64,000 nt of DNA from positions 520,981 through 584,980 of the forward strand of contig MNCI01030754.1 of NCBI GenBank assembly GCA_015680685.1. Reading direction: 5' to 3'. The notes beneath the pieces are model-generated. The model worked only from the letters and a program-made list of their open reading frames with translations, searched no databases and had not been told where the DNA came from. Made by a program: the position numbers and the translations under genes. Shown piece after piece: positions 1 to 11,395 of this stretch (positions are counted from its first letter, which is position 1; each line of letters opens with the position of its first letter). The DNA comes from Gnetum montanum. Its lineage: Eukaryota > Streptophyta > Gnetopsida > Gnetales > Gnetaceae.

Positions 1-1951
1 GGGTGGATCCCACTAAGGAACACTCCACTACTGCATGCAGATGGGAACATCTAAAAAATTCATAGCTCCCACTACCAATTGAGCAAAATTGGTCTCATAA
101 ATATTATTATTTTATTCCAAAAATCTAAAAAAATTTCAAAATAGCAAAAAATCTATAATAAACAAAATTCCATAAAATTCTCACAAAATTATGCTTATAT
201 CATGAACTAATCTAAAATAATCATAGAAGATATGAGAAACAAGCTAGGAAAAGTTTTCACAATCCCAAAAATTCATCCAAAAGACATAATATAGTCTAAA
301 TAAGATTAAATTACAAGTTTCCATATAAAAACAAGCCTAAAACAATGAAATTTTATTAGAATCTTGGTATAATGATTAAAATCATAGAAAATTAATGAAA
401 AAATAAAAAGCAGAAAGAAAGTGCATAAAATCCTTAGCTAAATAGGGTAGCCACATAAAAAGAAACTAAAATAATTTTTCTTACCCACCAAGATGCTCAA
501 AATCAACCTTTTACTTTTCTTTGAACTATCGCATAAGAAACCCCCATACAATTCGAACATAAGGCATACCAAAAGCCATAATGTATTTATAAGTAGAAGA
601 ATCACATACAGTACAGCCCTGGGCTTGGTACATATTTAGAAATGAGAAAAACAAGCTTCAAAGAGAAGAAACTAGGCAAAAATCAGGTTTTGTATGAAGA
701 AATGACATAAGAAGGGTTTTTGTTTCAAAAACAAAAAAATGTAATGGTAGCAGAATGGGATGGTAGAGAAGAAAAAAAGTCAAGGCAAGGTAGTGGTAAA
801 AGTAATATGCATATAGCATACATTATACGCTATGTATGATGCATATACATATAATATATATACTCTATGCATATAATATATACACCATTTTTCCCTCACA
901 TAATGTGAAACCACCTTTGTCTTTTAATTTTCATTTTTCTTTTTACTTTTTTTAAAAAAATTAAACATCTTCCCTAAGTCTATTTCCTAATTTTTCCTCT
1001 CCTCTAATACTCTGAAGGTTTAACACTCCTAACATGCACACAAAGACTCCAAATCAAACTTTGTTTAAATCTACAAGATCCTTATCAAGTGCTCTACCTA
1101 ATCGTATGTTGGAATCTTATCTGGACATTACTTATCATAGTCACCTAGTCCAATTGCTAAAACTTTTATGGTATTTTAGCAACTAGAAAATGTGATATCT
1201 TGAGAACTGTACTCCAATTGTAGAAAACCATGAGCAAATTTTATGTTTTCAAATATTTTGGACACATTGGTAAGGTTAGATTTTAGGTAGGATATCATTC
1301 TAAGGTTCTTATTTAGCAAAGTTGATTTATGCAACATTTAATTATAATTAAAAAAACTCCAAATTCTAGTTTCATGAGAAAAAGTAACAAGGAATATGGT
1401 CTAGGTAGGATTAGGATCCATAATTACTCCATGAACAAAGTATTATATAATCACATGTGAATAATAAAAATAAAATATGCACAACTAGATGAATAAAAGA
1501 TGTATTACTAAATGTGCATAATAAAGCATAAGCATGCATAACTAAATTTGCATACTACAAACTGCATATATGCATAAGGAATAAAATATATAGAGCTAAA
1601 TACTTGTAAAGGCATGATAACTAATAGAAACAAAACTTTCTTGGGGTAATTATATTTCAACATTTAATCATAAAATATATCGTAGATCTATGACTAAGCT
1701 TTAATAATAGTAAAAAAATAGATACAACACTTTAATAAAATACCTGATCAAGTATATTACATTAACTTATGTAGGAAGCTAACTACAATAACAATAACAA
1801 CAATAATATCAGTAACAATAATAATATAATCCTATGATTTAACCAAGAATATTAGAGCTAATCTATTGAAACACATCTAATAGCATCAAAGAATTAATCA
1901 CATGCATTAAATTAAATAACTAAACCGTTGTAACGTTTTTAGGTTGTAACA
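1..1951. other. AT-rich non-coding stretch, probable right part of a long LTR-type insertion
   Basis: No credible coding frame is visible. The stretch has a TA-rich run at 803-890 and AAT/AAC-rich microsatellite-like sequence at 1785-1832. The segment near 1030-1095 (a run containing ACTCCAAATCAAACT and CTACAAGATCCTTAT) resembles 4375-4450 inside the insertion at 2113-4808. It ends GGTTGTAACA at 1951, after which an integrase reading frame starts at once, so I infer it is the 3' part of a related LTR-type insertion whose left end lies outside the window. TCAAC at 1952-1956 could be its target duplication, but the other copy is not visible. Confidence 0.4.
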
Positions 1952-2112
1952 TCAACAATCAAGCTAAAGTCACTAATGGGGAGATTACGATAATTCTAAT
2001 AAGAAAAATTAGTAGATATATAGAAGATTGGTACACAAAACTTAAAGATGTCATATAGGCTTACCATGCAACCTAGAAAATTCCTATAAGCTACTCTCCC
2101 TATGAGTTAGTG
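1952..2112 (+). pseudogene. E1 integrase fragment, part 1 (Ty3/gypsy)
   Basis: The frame starting at 1957 reads NQAKVTNGEIT, then DWYTKL and ISYSPYELV. In the full-length relative E11 the same positions follow the catalytic glutamate (NGQVEVTNREI) and lead to SYSPYELVYGKLP. It therefore encodes the end of the integrase core and the start of its C-terminal part. Two in-frame stops are present. Everything upstream (gag to the first integrase aspartates) is missing, and the frame is cut at 2112 by an insertion. It cannot be functional. Confidence 0.8.
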
Positions 2113-4808
2113 TGCAACACCCTACCCTACTACACCTACCGAGGGTAGGGTGATGTTTAGGATCACTAGTAATATGACAACGAAAGCATGAAAAAATAAA
2201 AACTAATGATGTGTTCAAAACACGTTATGTTAAGGGCAGTCAAACTGCACAAAAACTTCATGCCAAACTAAAACTAAACATACATTTCAATTTCTAAAAT
2301 TGAATATCTCTAGCTCACAAGATACAAACACATAAACATCATCATCACATATATAAGAGTACACAGAGTTTCATACAATTATAAATAGTTCATATTCCTA
2401 CACATGGAAATATATAGTAACCAAGCCCTAAAGATTTTCCCCTTCTCTACTCTCCCTCTCTATGCTCATCTGGGTTCTTTCAACTTCCACTTGTAATTAA
2501 ATAAAGTTAGTATACAACTAAGTGGGAAGTCTTTACACTTCCCCTACTAGATGGTCAACGAGTGTTGCACTAGAGGAGAGGAGTGGGGTAAAAGGCAACC
2601 TACATTACTTATTAGTCTTGCGCATGCTAAGAGCAACTCATGAACACATACATATCACACATAACACTAGCATAATCATATATTCGTTACACCACATCCC
2701 ATGCATTTCCACTATCATGGCCATGCCATCATACCTATGTTATACCATTAAAAAATCCATGACCCACACAATCATGATTTAATCATAAGATATATTATCA
2801 ACGCTATTACTGACAAACCAACACTATCATATACCTAGCCCTTGTGGTCACTAGCATATCCACACTCAGTGTAGTATGTGAAACGTTGCCATGAGTACTT
2901 ATAAATAGCCATTGCTTGAAGGCCTTTTATTAGTCTTTTATTTATCCAACTTGTGCTTGGGTCCATCAACCTGTGACCTACAAACACTAGTCTTTTGGAG
3001 GACTAGCAATAGGGATAGGCACACCTATGTCACATACCAACCATAGGGATGAACACACCTACACTCTCCCACTCTCAGGATGAGGCCTAAGATAAGAGCC
3101 TCGTTGATGCATCATAGTGGAGATAAATCCATAGTAACTTCAAGGTGCCTCATCACAAACTAGTCCACACCCTCATGCTAGCACCACCTACCAATGACTA
3201 TCATAAGCATTATCGTGAAGATGTACACATGCATGGTAGCTTAAGCTAACACATATCATAAGCACAACACATCCAAACAAACATAACATGATCACATATA
3301 TCTACACCTAACAATCACATTCATTCCATGAAAAAAATACCATAATTTGATAAAAAAAATTTAGTTCCACAATCATATTTCTTGAATTACATGTAATTCC
3401 ATAAAAATGACTACTATAATACCCTCCAAAATAATATATGCCCAAAGAGAACCAATTCCATGATTAGAAAGTACTTTCAAAGATGATCCCAATGACACTA
3501 ATTCCACCTCGAACTCTTGGAAGCAAAGTTATGCACATCCAAAGTTTGATTAAGAAAATAATAATTAATAATATTTAATTATCGCCAATATAGATTAAAA
3601 ATCCCATAAACTCTCGTGCCATAATAGGTCCCAAAAACATAATATTCCAATCATACCAACCTCATCAACATCACATATCATGTTCCACAAGTCCACATCA
3701 TACCATACATTGCATATATATTACTAAACAATTCATAACCAAAATCATATAATTTTGGGAAATATGTAAAATAACATGTCCAAGATCAATCTTTGAACTA
3801 TCCATCCCACATGCCCACATTGCATGATCATATAGACTAATTTAGCACAAAAGTATAAGGAAAAGGTAAGGACAGCCCACCAATTAAATTTGTTATGGTA
3901 GAAAGTCCAAAACAAGAAAAAAATCCTCAAAACTCCAACAGGACTCCATTTCACTCCAAACAAGTTCCACACCCACATAGATATGACCACAACAATGCCA
4001 AATCTAGGTTCATATTATAGAAAAATCCAACCATGAAGCTCAAAATTTAGAAAAAGTGTAAAAAGGATGAAGGCAAAAAAGAAAAATGAAGGAAAAAATA
4101 GGCTCTTGTTCATTTCTATTTTCTTAGGAAAAAAAAAAACCCAAAACCCAATTTCTATGGGTAAGCAGTGGTGGGACAGTGGAGAAAAAGGAAAAAATAT
4201 AAACTATACTTTTTACTATATGCTTTTTGTTCGAAAAAAACAACGATGCGCTTCTTTTCTCAAGTGACATGAGTTGACGTTTTACTTTTACATTTGAATT
4301 CTTTATTATTTTTTTAAGACTATTTTTATAAGCTATATTTTTTTCCATTGGCAACTAATGTCATGAACTTTAATCATGCATAACAAACACACAAGGACTC
4401 CAAATTAAATCCATTTAAACCTACAAGATTCTTATTAAACACTCTACACCTTCACATGCCAAAATCATGCCCAATCATCACACAACATAGAACTATAGTT
4501 TAAATGCATAAATATCAAAATCATATATAAATCATAAAGACATACCAAAGAGGTATTCTTATAGCTCAATCCAACATCCCTTCTAGTAACATTACCTATC
4601 TAACACATCACATAGGGCTAGTGTACATAATCACATTAGTTAAACATATAAAGACATCATAATCATAACATAAAGATGAAAGTCTCATAACATCCAAAGT
4701 GCAATCATGCTGAACTAACTCATCCCCAATAACCCATCAGGACCACACACACAATGTATAAATCATAAATGTATGACCATACCAAATGTATCTGGATGGG
4801 ATGTAACA
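2113..4808. mobile_element. 2.7 kb TG...CA insertion in E1 integrase (probable solo LTR)
   Basis: The integrase frame breaks at 2112 and resumes at 4809. The inserted DNA starts TGCAACACCC and ends GGGATGTAACA, so it has the TG...CA ends of an LTR with a short imperfect inverted repeat (TGCAACACCC against TGTTACATCC). It is flanked by TAGTG (2108-2112) and TAGTA (4809-4813), a 5 bp target duplication with one mismatch. No gag or pol is visible inside, so a solo LTR is likelier than a whole element. Long LTRs with TGTAACA-type ends occur in Tekay/Del chromoviruses, but that assignment is a guess. Short open frames inside show no recognisable domain. Confidence 0.65.
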
Positions 4809-5330
4809 TAGTATATGAAAAATTACCTAATCTTCTAATTCAAACTAAACTTCCTAAACTTACAACTGCATGTGACCTTAACTTAGACATTGCTCTAGCA
4901 CAAAAAGAAAGATTGATGATGTTGAACATGCTAAATGAGAATCAAAGGATAGTTCTCATGATGAATGAGGTGCATAAGGCATACAATAAGCAACAACATG
5001 ATGTCTGAAAATGTAGAGTTGAATTTCAACCAAAAGACAAGGTTCTCTATGAGAATCCCATCTATGTACCTCAACAAACAAAGCTTCAAACCTTGTGGGA
5101 AGGTCCATACATCATACATTCAACTTTTCCTTTTTAGGATCATGATAATTTACCATTCAACAAGTCCACAAAAGCAAATGATGGTCAACATCCAACAAGT
5201 AAAATCCATCAAAGACTTCCAAGTAACAAGGATTAACCATGACACATTAACGCATGGACAAGCACACTCTATTTTTAGGATCTTCTCCATCCAACTTAAT
5301 TGTGGGGAAGACCACCATTTAACATACCAT
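4809..5330 (+). pseudogene. E1 integrase C-terminal part, part 2
   Basis: The frame continues KLPNLLIQTKLP, CDLNLDIALAQKERLM and NEVHKAYNKQQHDV, then VLYENPIYVPQQ and LWEGPYIIH, the GPY/F-like end module of gypsy integrases. It then shifts frame into VNIQQVKSIKDF and ends near GEDHHL. Matching stretches occur in E8 (33352-33711) and E11 (57869-58288). No chromodomain follows, which fits the Tat/Athila side of Ty3/gypsy. At least one stop and one frameshift are present. Confidence 0.8.
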
Positions 5331-7040
5331 CATAATTGGGATAAAAATTTTGAATTTTTTATTTTATGTCATTGTCAAGGTTTTCAACTATTTTTTTTTT
5401 ATGTTTTCCATTTTCTTGAAATTTTTGATTTTATTCTATATTTTTCTTTATTTTATTTCATTTCTTTTATCCCTAATGTCATATGTCTCTTTGGGGCTTT
5501 CAAGCTATTACTTTTTGTTGCAATTATTACCAAGTATAGTGATTAGAATTGTCATTTCTATAATGAGACCAAGTTTGTTTTTAGGACCACATTCTATACT
5601 AGTAAAGTTATCAAGTTACACATTAGTACAAGGAAAAAAGCTTGCAACATCCACTCATTTCATTTCTCACGGTGTCAGATTTGCATCATGGAAACACTAT
5701 GGTTCTTTCACATCAAAAATAAAAATAATTGGTGATCTCATTACTCAATAAAAGGAAGAATGATCAAGTGGAAATGAATAAGGGTGTGGCCTCAAGGAAA
5801 TTTTTTGAGCTTCATCTTAACTTCTTCCATGATTCTTGTGACACCATGAGGAATGTATTATCCTCTTCTTGTGATAGCAAAAAGAAAGTATCTTCTCTAT
5901 AAAGTGTGATTCCCTTCCAAAAAAATAGGAATAAAAACACATCTCTTTGAAGATCTCTTGGGAAATAAGCATTGGTTATGGGGCTAGAAAGACATGTTAC
6001 CCATACCTAAAGGCATCCCTCTAACTAAGGCCTAAATTTCTTCCATACAATGTCTAACTACTTCCTTGTTCCTTTCTTCTTGAGTGATGGTTATCTCCTA
6101 TGGTTGTTATGCTCTCATGATTGTAAGTCAAGAAAGCATAGCAATGCAAGGCCATTGCTACTAGTATAGATTTGGTTTGAAACCTAGATGGAAGAGTACA
6201 TGGTTCACTTTAATCGCTTGAATCATAAGGAATTTTCATAAAAATGACATGAACTCTCACATTCCCATTCCTTTATAACCATTTCTAGACTTCACTTTTG
6301 ATCTCACTACTACATACCATGGTTTTTTCTAATGAGTTTTAATTTTGTGAAGTGCATGACCCTGACGATGATAGTTATGTGGATATGGTATTTAACTTTG
6401 ATCAACATTAAATTTCCAAGGTGTCCATGGACTCCTTATGATATAGCTATGCAAGGGTATTTTAGACATGGACCTACTTTGGGGAGGATCCACTTGTATA
6501 GTTTTTGAACATCTTGTTTACACTTCATTACCATATGACTGAGTTTATTTGACTACAATCTTTGTATTGTGCACCATCCAACTTTGCACCATTTTTAATT
6601 GATTTTTTATCTTGGAAATATGGATGTTCAAACCTCAACCAGAGCTTCTTTAACTCTAAATCTTATACAAAACCTCATGATTTATTATTGACATTATTTA
6701 CACTTCTTTCTAGATTTCATTTAGATCTTATTTTGCTTCACAATTTTCCAAAAATCCAATAGTTTTCAAATGTGAAAGTTTTACTAATAACTACATCAAC
6801 ACATTCCTGTCCATACAATTAGATATGTTGAAACATCCTTGTTGATGGAACACCAAAATACTATAAATATATGCAACACTTAGCTTATATTTCACATTTT
6901 GCTTCAAATGCTAAGGAAGTTTTTGCTATTTTTAGAGCCTAGAAACTTCCTGAAGTTAAACCTTCTTATCGATATACCTGATTTCATCCTTTTTCTAATC
7001 TATAAGCTTCCAGAGATACACTCTAAATCGTGGGGGCATT
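5331..7040 (+). other. E1 3' non-coding region
   Basis: After the end of pol there is a T-rich run (5340-5480) and then sequence shared with the other copies, for example the block around 6472-6494 (CCTACTTTGGGGAGGATCCACT) and the stretch near 5790-6010 that matches 11840-12110 of E2. No long coding frame with a recognisable domain is present. TCGTGGGGGCA near 7028-7038 resembles the polypurine tract that precedes LTRs of this family, but no family LTR follows it here. Confidence 0.65.
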
Positions 7041-7301
7041 AACATGAATGTTTTATGAATAAATTTTGCTAACACTTGAAGGATAAGGTATTTAAATAAT
7101 ATTAAATAAAAAGAATACCAATAAATTAACTATCTTTGGACTTTATATTAAAGAATCTAGACATCTACAACCAATCAAGAGCCTAAACATCTAATATTTC
7201 ATGATTATTACTAACTAAAAAGAAATTGAAATGTATATGCACTTAAGAGATAAAATTAAAACAAATGATTTAGGATTATTCATGTGATTTAATATGGAAT
7301 C
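7041..7301. other. Short AT-rich spacer between E1 and E2
   Basis: AT-rich sequence with no coding frame, no repeat shared with the rest of the window and no recognisable terminal structure. It separates the end of the E1 3' region from the first E2 LTR, so the LTR at 7302 is not joined directly to E1. Confidence 0.5.
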
Positions 7302-8220
7302 TGATGAAGCATCAGTTGGCTATGTCAATGGAATCATGTTGACATAACTACCTTGATGCAGCTGCATCAACATAGCCATGTTAACACGATATCATCGATG
7401 CGATCTCATCAACATAAGCTTTGCTATGTCAACAAGTACCTGTTGATGCAACATTTATTTTCCCCTATAAATACACATGCTCCTATCATGTATTGGAAAT
7501 CTTTTGTCAATAGAGTAGCTGAACTCTTGTAGTATTATTCTGTAGTCTTAGAGAATAGTCAGTGAGTGCCCACAATGTGGATTTGAGTTAGTTTTACGAC
7601 GTCTTATTTGAGTGGCAATGTATTTGGACACATTCCATGAATGAAAATAAGATCGAGATTTATTCTTATTCATTGCAGCACTTTAACTTAGATTAAATTT
7701 ACTTTCCATACAATTTACTTTTCATGTACTTAGTTAATATCTACATTTCATGCAAGTTAATCAATTGGAAAAATGAGCACAACTAGTTTTGAGTGTAAAC
7801 ACATATTTGCTTGGTAATCCCAACAACGTTATTGCTTAGTTCACCTAGTAGCGTAGCACTTGGTAATCCCGGTAGTGGATATGTGGGTTCAAAACATGCA
7901 TGGTAAGCTAGGAATGGATATTCATTGCCCATTGGGTAGTTTAGACTTTACTTTCCATTGTTAATTAGATTAAATAATTAATTTCTCTATTATCGTTAGG
8001 AGTAGCATAAAGCCTAAACAACATTAACCATCATATGTCTCACCTTGGACTAAACCATACATGACAAAGCTACTACTAGTCCAAGTGGAAAGACAAAAAA
8101 CTGTGATCAATACTTAACAATCTAGATGCTAAACTAGTCCCATCCATGGAATTCGGTTGAATCGTGCGTGAATGCTCATAATTCATATGGTTAGACATAG
8201 GGGGTACACACCGCTCATCA
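7302..8220 (+). repeat. E2 left LTR
   Basis: Starts TGATGAAGCATCAG and ends CCGCTCATCA (919 bp). A TATAAATA box lies at 7466-7473. The downstream part contains repeated TTGGTAATCCC-type motifs at 7810-7880. It resembles the LTR at 13566-14427 along its whole length, with many substitutions, implying an old insertion. Confidence 0.85.
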
Positions 8221-8240
8221 TTGGTGTTGTTTCCAAGGAT
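8221..8240 (+). other. E2 primer-binding site, degraded
   Basis: TTGGTGTTGTTTCCAAGGAT lies directly after the LTR. It is a decayed version of TGGCGCCGTTGCCGGGGA, the complement of the 3' end of plant tRNA-Asp; E7 has a nearly exact version. Confidence 0.65.
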
Positions 8241-8352
8241 GGTGCTAGTTATCTAGATTTGTTGTATCATAAACTATCATTATTAAGGTGTTAATAATTT
8301 ATCTTTTAGAAAATATTAATATTCTAAGTCACACACATTATTAAATGAAAAT

Positions 8353-9944
8353 ATGTCTTCTTCACATAGGATCCATAAATCATGGCATGATGAAAAAACT
8401 CATAGGAAAAATGGTAGGTTCTATATTGAAGAGAATTGGAGTGAACAACCTCAAGTAGTGGTTTCATATGTCCATTTCAACCTATACTACATGTCAGGAC
8501 CATGTTAGCTAGTATAGATAATCCTAGAAGAGATGGAAAAGGTCTTAGAAAAAGGAGGGCCTTAAGGCCTAGGACCTCCTCTAAATTTAGAAAAGATAAA
8601 TCAAGGGACCATGGGGGAAGATATAGAAGCCATGGCAATTCTCCCAGTTCCTCATCTTTCTCTTCCTCTTCAACATCTAGTTCTGACAAAGATGAACATA
8701 GGTATAAAGATAGAGCTTCACTATTGGGTCAAGATAAAGATAGAAATCAAACCTAAGGATAAGATGAAAGACATCAAAGTGAGCATAAAAAAGATTAGTG
8801 TAATCAGACAAATGGAAATAGAGATTATCACCATGACATGTCTAATGTATATGAACCCTTCTTGGCTACTACGGACATGACATAGATTAGGAGGTAGTTC
8901 AAATACCCCAAAGGCATCAAAGGGACAATTGCATCAAATAGCTTGATGTGGACAACATTCATAAATTTAGAGGACGTTATAATTATGATCCACAACATCA
9001 CTTACAAGCCTTCCATGATGTTTTCACCTTGCAAAATATTAAACGTAAGCAGAAAAAGCTTAAGCTCTTCCCTAAGACACTAATAGACGAACCTGGAAAT
9101 TGGTATAGATCGTTGGAACCAAATTCCATCCCTCGATGGTCCACAATGTTGAAGCTCTTAAACGAAAAATGCCAAACCTATGTGAGAGTGTACAATCTAA
9201 GAAAACAAATCAAAGGATAGAAACAAGACCAACATGAACCCTTGAATGTGGCTTCTGATAGACACTATTCTCTACTACATAGATTTCTAGACCATGATTT
9301 CTCTCAAAAAGATTAACTTTTCCACATCATATATGGGCTTCATAATCAAACAAGAGAGACCCTTGGGATTTATGCCCAAGGTTGGTTGTACAAACTAAAA
9401 GCCCATCAGATATAAAGGCTAATCAAACAAGTGGCAAAAGAAGAAGGAGAGTTGTGTAAATAAGAGAATGTAGAGGAATATAACTATGACCCAACTCTTC
9501 AAAAGGAAATGGTCCATATCTTTGATGCTAAAAAGAGGTAGCTCTCAACAAGTGATTTCACAACAAACCTTGCCAATATAAAAGTCTATCGATGAGCTTT
9601 AAGTAAGGCTAGATAAGATGTAAAAGTTTATGAATGAAAAAGTTACAACCTACGTAAAAATCATAGAAATTAATGCAAAACGAATCGAGTGATCAAAATA
9701 AGAAGAGGAAAAAGAATCAAAAAACAAGTAGGAACACTTATCAGCAAAAAGGGAAAATGGTTGTAGTAGAAGAGCTATAGATTCAACCACAGAAGATGAT
9801 GATGGATGTGACATCTATCTATATGACCATCCAAAGGGCTATTTCCAAATCACGTTACATCTACATGAGTCTTGGGCTTTTTCTTTGAATCCCAAGTTCG
9901 TACAAAAGCGAATGCCTAGAAAATTACTTTTTTCACAAGGTAAT
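8353..9944 (+). pseudogene. E2 gag, N-terminal to zinc-knuckle part
   Basis: The start ATGTCTTCTTCACA matches the gag start of E3 and E7. A Ser/Arg-rich stretch (SSKFRKDKSRDHGGRYRSH, then SSSSFSSSSTSSSDKDEHR) is followed at 8948-9220 by the capsid-like core: DNIHKFRGRYNYDP, then WYRSLEPNSIPRWSTM and LRKQI. A zinc-knuckle remnant at 9807-9842 reads CDIYLYDHPKGY, with two of three cysteines lost. Many stops and frameshifts are present. Gag would have formed the particle and packaged RNA in the cytoplasm. The reading frame is cut at 9944 by the next feature. Confidence 0.8.
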
Positions 9945-10517
9945 TGTAACATCCCATCCTTGAATGTCATGGAAAATGTCAAATCTATGATATATTAAAC
10001 ATTATGCGTAAGAAGAAAATATACCAAATGTAAAATATATGTGATATCTTGACATTATGTATAAAGGAAATAATAGGAAAATGTAGAAAGAGAGAAAAGA
10101 ATGCTTTATTGATATGTAATAGTGTATTTGGATCATGCTCTAAGAGTGTTCCTTGGGGTTTTCTTCCTTCGACATCTATCCCTTAGAGGTAATTTAGCAC
10201 TACCACCACGGTTAGGCCTATAACCTAGCTAGAAGGAATGGCCAGTCCACTTCTTGTCCAACTTCACTTGACTTCCTATGACTTGCTTGTACCGCCTCCA
10301 CCAATCCATGCTAGCATGACCTCTAACCCTAGGAATAAATGCCTTAGGGAAAATCCACAAAGGTTACCTTAAGAGACAAGTCTGTTATTACAACATGCCC
10401 TTTCGAGTCTCAATTACAACTACCCTTTCAGGTTTTGTTAAGATAATAATAGCACTTGTTATGAAGAGACACCATCTTCATTACGTAGCAACATCATTTG
10501 GGAATGTGGATGTGACA
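9945..10517. mobile_element. 573 bp solo-LTR-like insertion in E2 gag, with 5 bp target duplication
   Basis: The insert starts TGTAACATCC and ends GGATGTGACA, giving TG...CA ends and a 10 bp inverted repeat with one mismatch. It is flanked by perfect GTAAT duplications at 9940-9944 and 10518-10522. Removing it rejoins the gag frame, as shown by comparison with E7 and E11. No coding capacity is recognisable. The ends resemble those of the insertion at 2113-4808, so the two may belong to related families. A solo LTR is the simplest reading; a small non-autonomous element is the alternative. Confidence 0.8.
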
Positions 10518-11140
10518 GTAATAATAGATAGTTTTACAACCAACTGTACTATCCTAGTGGGACTTCTTATCAACCTCAAAACTACTATCAAACACAATGG
10601 AAAACCCCATAGTCGTGGGGAAGGCCATCATCAAACTAGTGCTACCCTTAACGCCAACCAAACCTATATGAATATTACATTCAACAATCTATTTCCCCAA
10701 CTAGTTCTACTTCCTCTACCTCAAATTACTACTACCACTCTCCCAAATATCATCAACCTACAACATCTTCTAAAGGATCATCACCTCACACCTCTCATCC
10801 TCCATCATATCCTCAATATTCTCATACTTCCCTCCACCACATGCCACCACCAACAACATAGGAAGGTTTATCATCATAACATTAATGAAAGAATGCCACT
10901 TGTCCTATGAACATACATGGAAATGATAATGCTAGTAGATCTCAACCACAACCTTAGAAACATCCTTTCTTTGGAACAATTTCCCCACATGGGTGTAAAA
11001 CTCATAGACCTACTAGCATATCAAAACTAGCACAAGGACAATCTAGTGAAACACCCTTCCTTGCCAGAACAATGTCTCCTAATCATACACAAAAGCCAAC
11101 AACAATTGTCACTCCAACACAAGACATAAAAGATAAACCT
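10518..11140 (+). pseudogene. E2 gag, proline/tyrosine/histidine-rich C-terminal part
   Basis: The frame reads FYNQLYYPSGTSYQP and continues into a stretch rich in Pro, Ser, Thr and Tyr (for example SPHTSHPPSYPQYSH). It matches QPLTYYPSGTPPQ in E7 and E11, which lies between the zinc knuckle and protease. Several stops are present. The protease that should follow is missing. Confidence 0.7.
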
Positions 11141-11395
11141 GTCACTATGGAGAGATAGAAAAATCCATGCATCACTAATAATAAAGGATGCAGTTGTGGG
11201 CTAGAAGTTCAAAATATTAACACAACGCCTATACCTACCTAGCATAAAGTTAAGGAACAAGTGTGTGAGTGAAAATACGTCTACACAGTAGCCACTAACT
11301 AGAGGACACCCAATGACTTGAAAATGAAAGTACAAAACTATTTAAAAGACGCATGAAATTAGCCAATTCACTTATTAGCTCTTTTCCTACCTTTA
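11141..11395 (+). pseudogene. E2 remnant of the protease-RT linker, with pol deleted
   Basis: The frame reads EIEKNPCIT and NNKGCSCG, equivalent to KIEKKKVPCIAY and SDTGCNYV just after the protease core of E8. ATN*RTPNDL follows, equivalent to ATTIQEGTQWL. Near 11390 the sequence jumps to TTAGTCATGGGGGAGATG, which in E11 lies at the very end of integrase. Protease core, RT, RNase H and integrase (about 3 kb) are thus lost by at least two deletions. Confidence 0.7.

Noticed and set aside
2522-4354. Small open frames inside the insertion at 2113-4808
   Set aside because: Short, AT-biased, no recognisable domain, and inside a probable solo LTR.
5350-5751. 133-codon Phe/Leu/Ile-rich, membrane-like frame after E1 pol (possible envelope)
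   Set aside because: Its hydrophobicity comes from a T-rich run, and no equivalent frame exists in the other copies, so I do not call an envelope gene.
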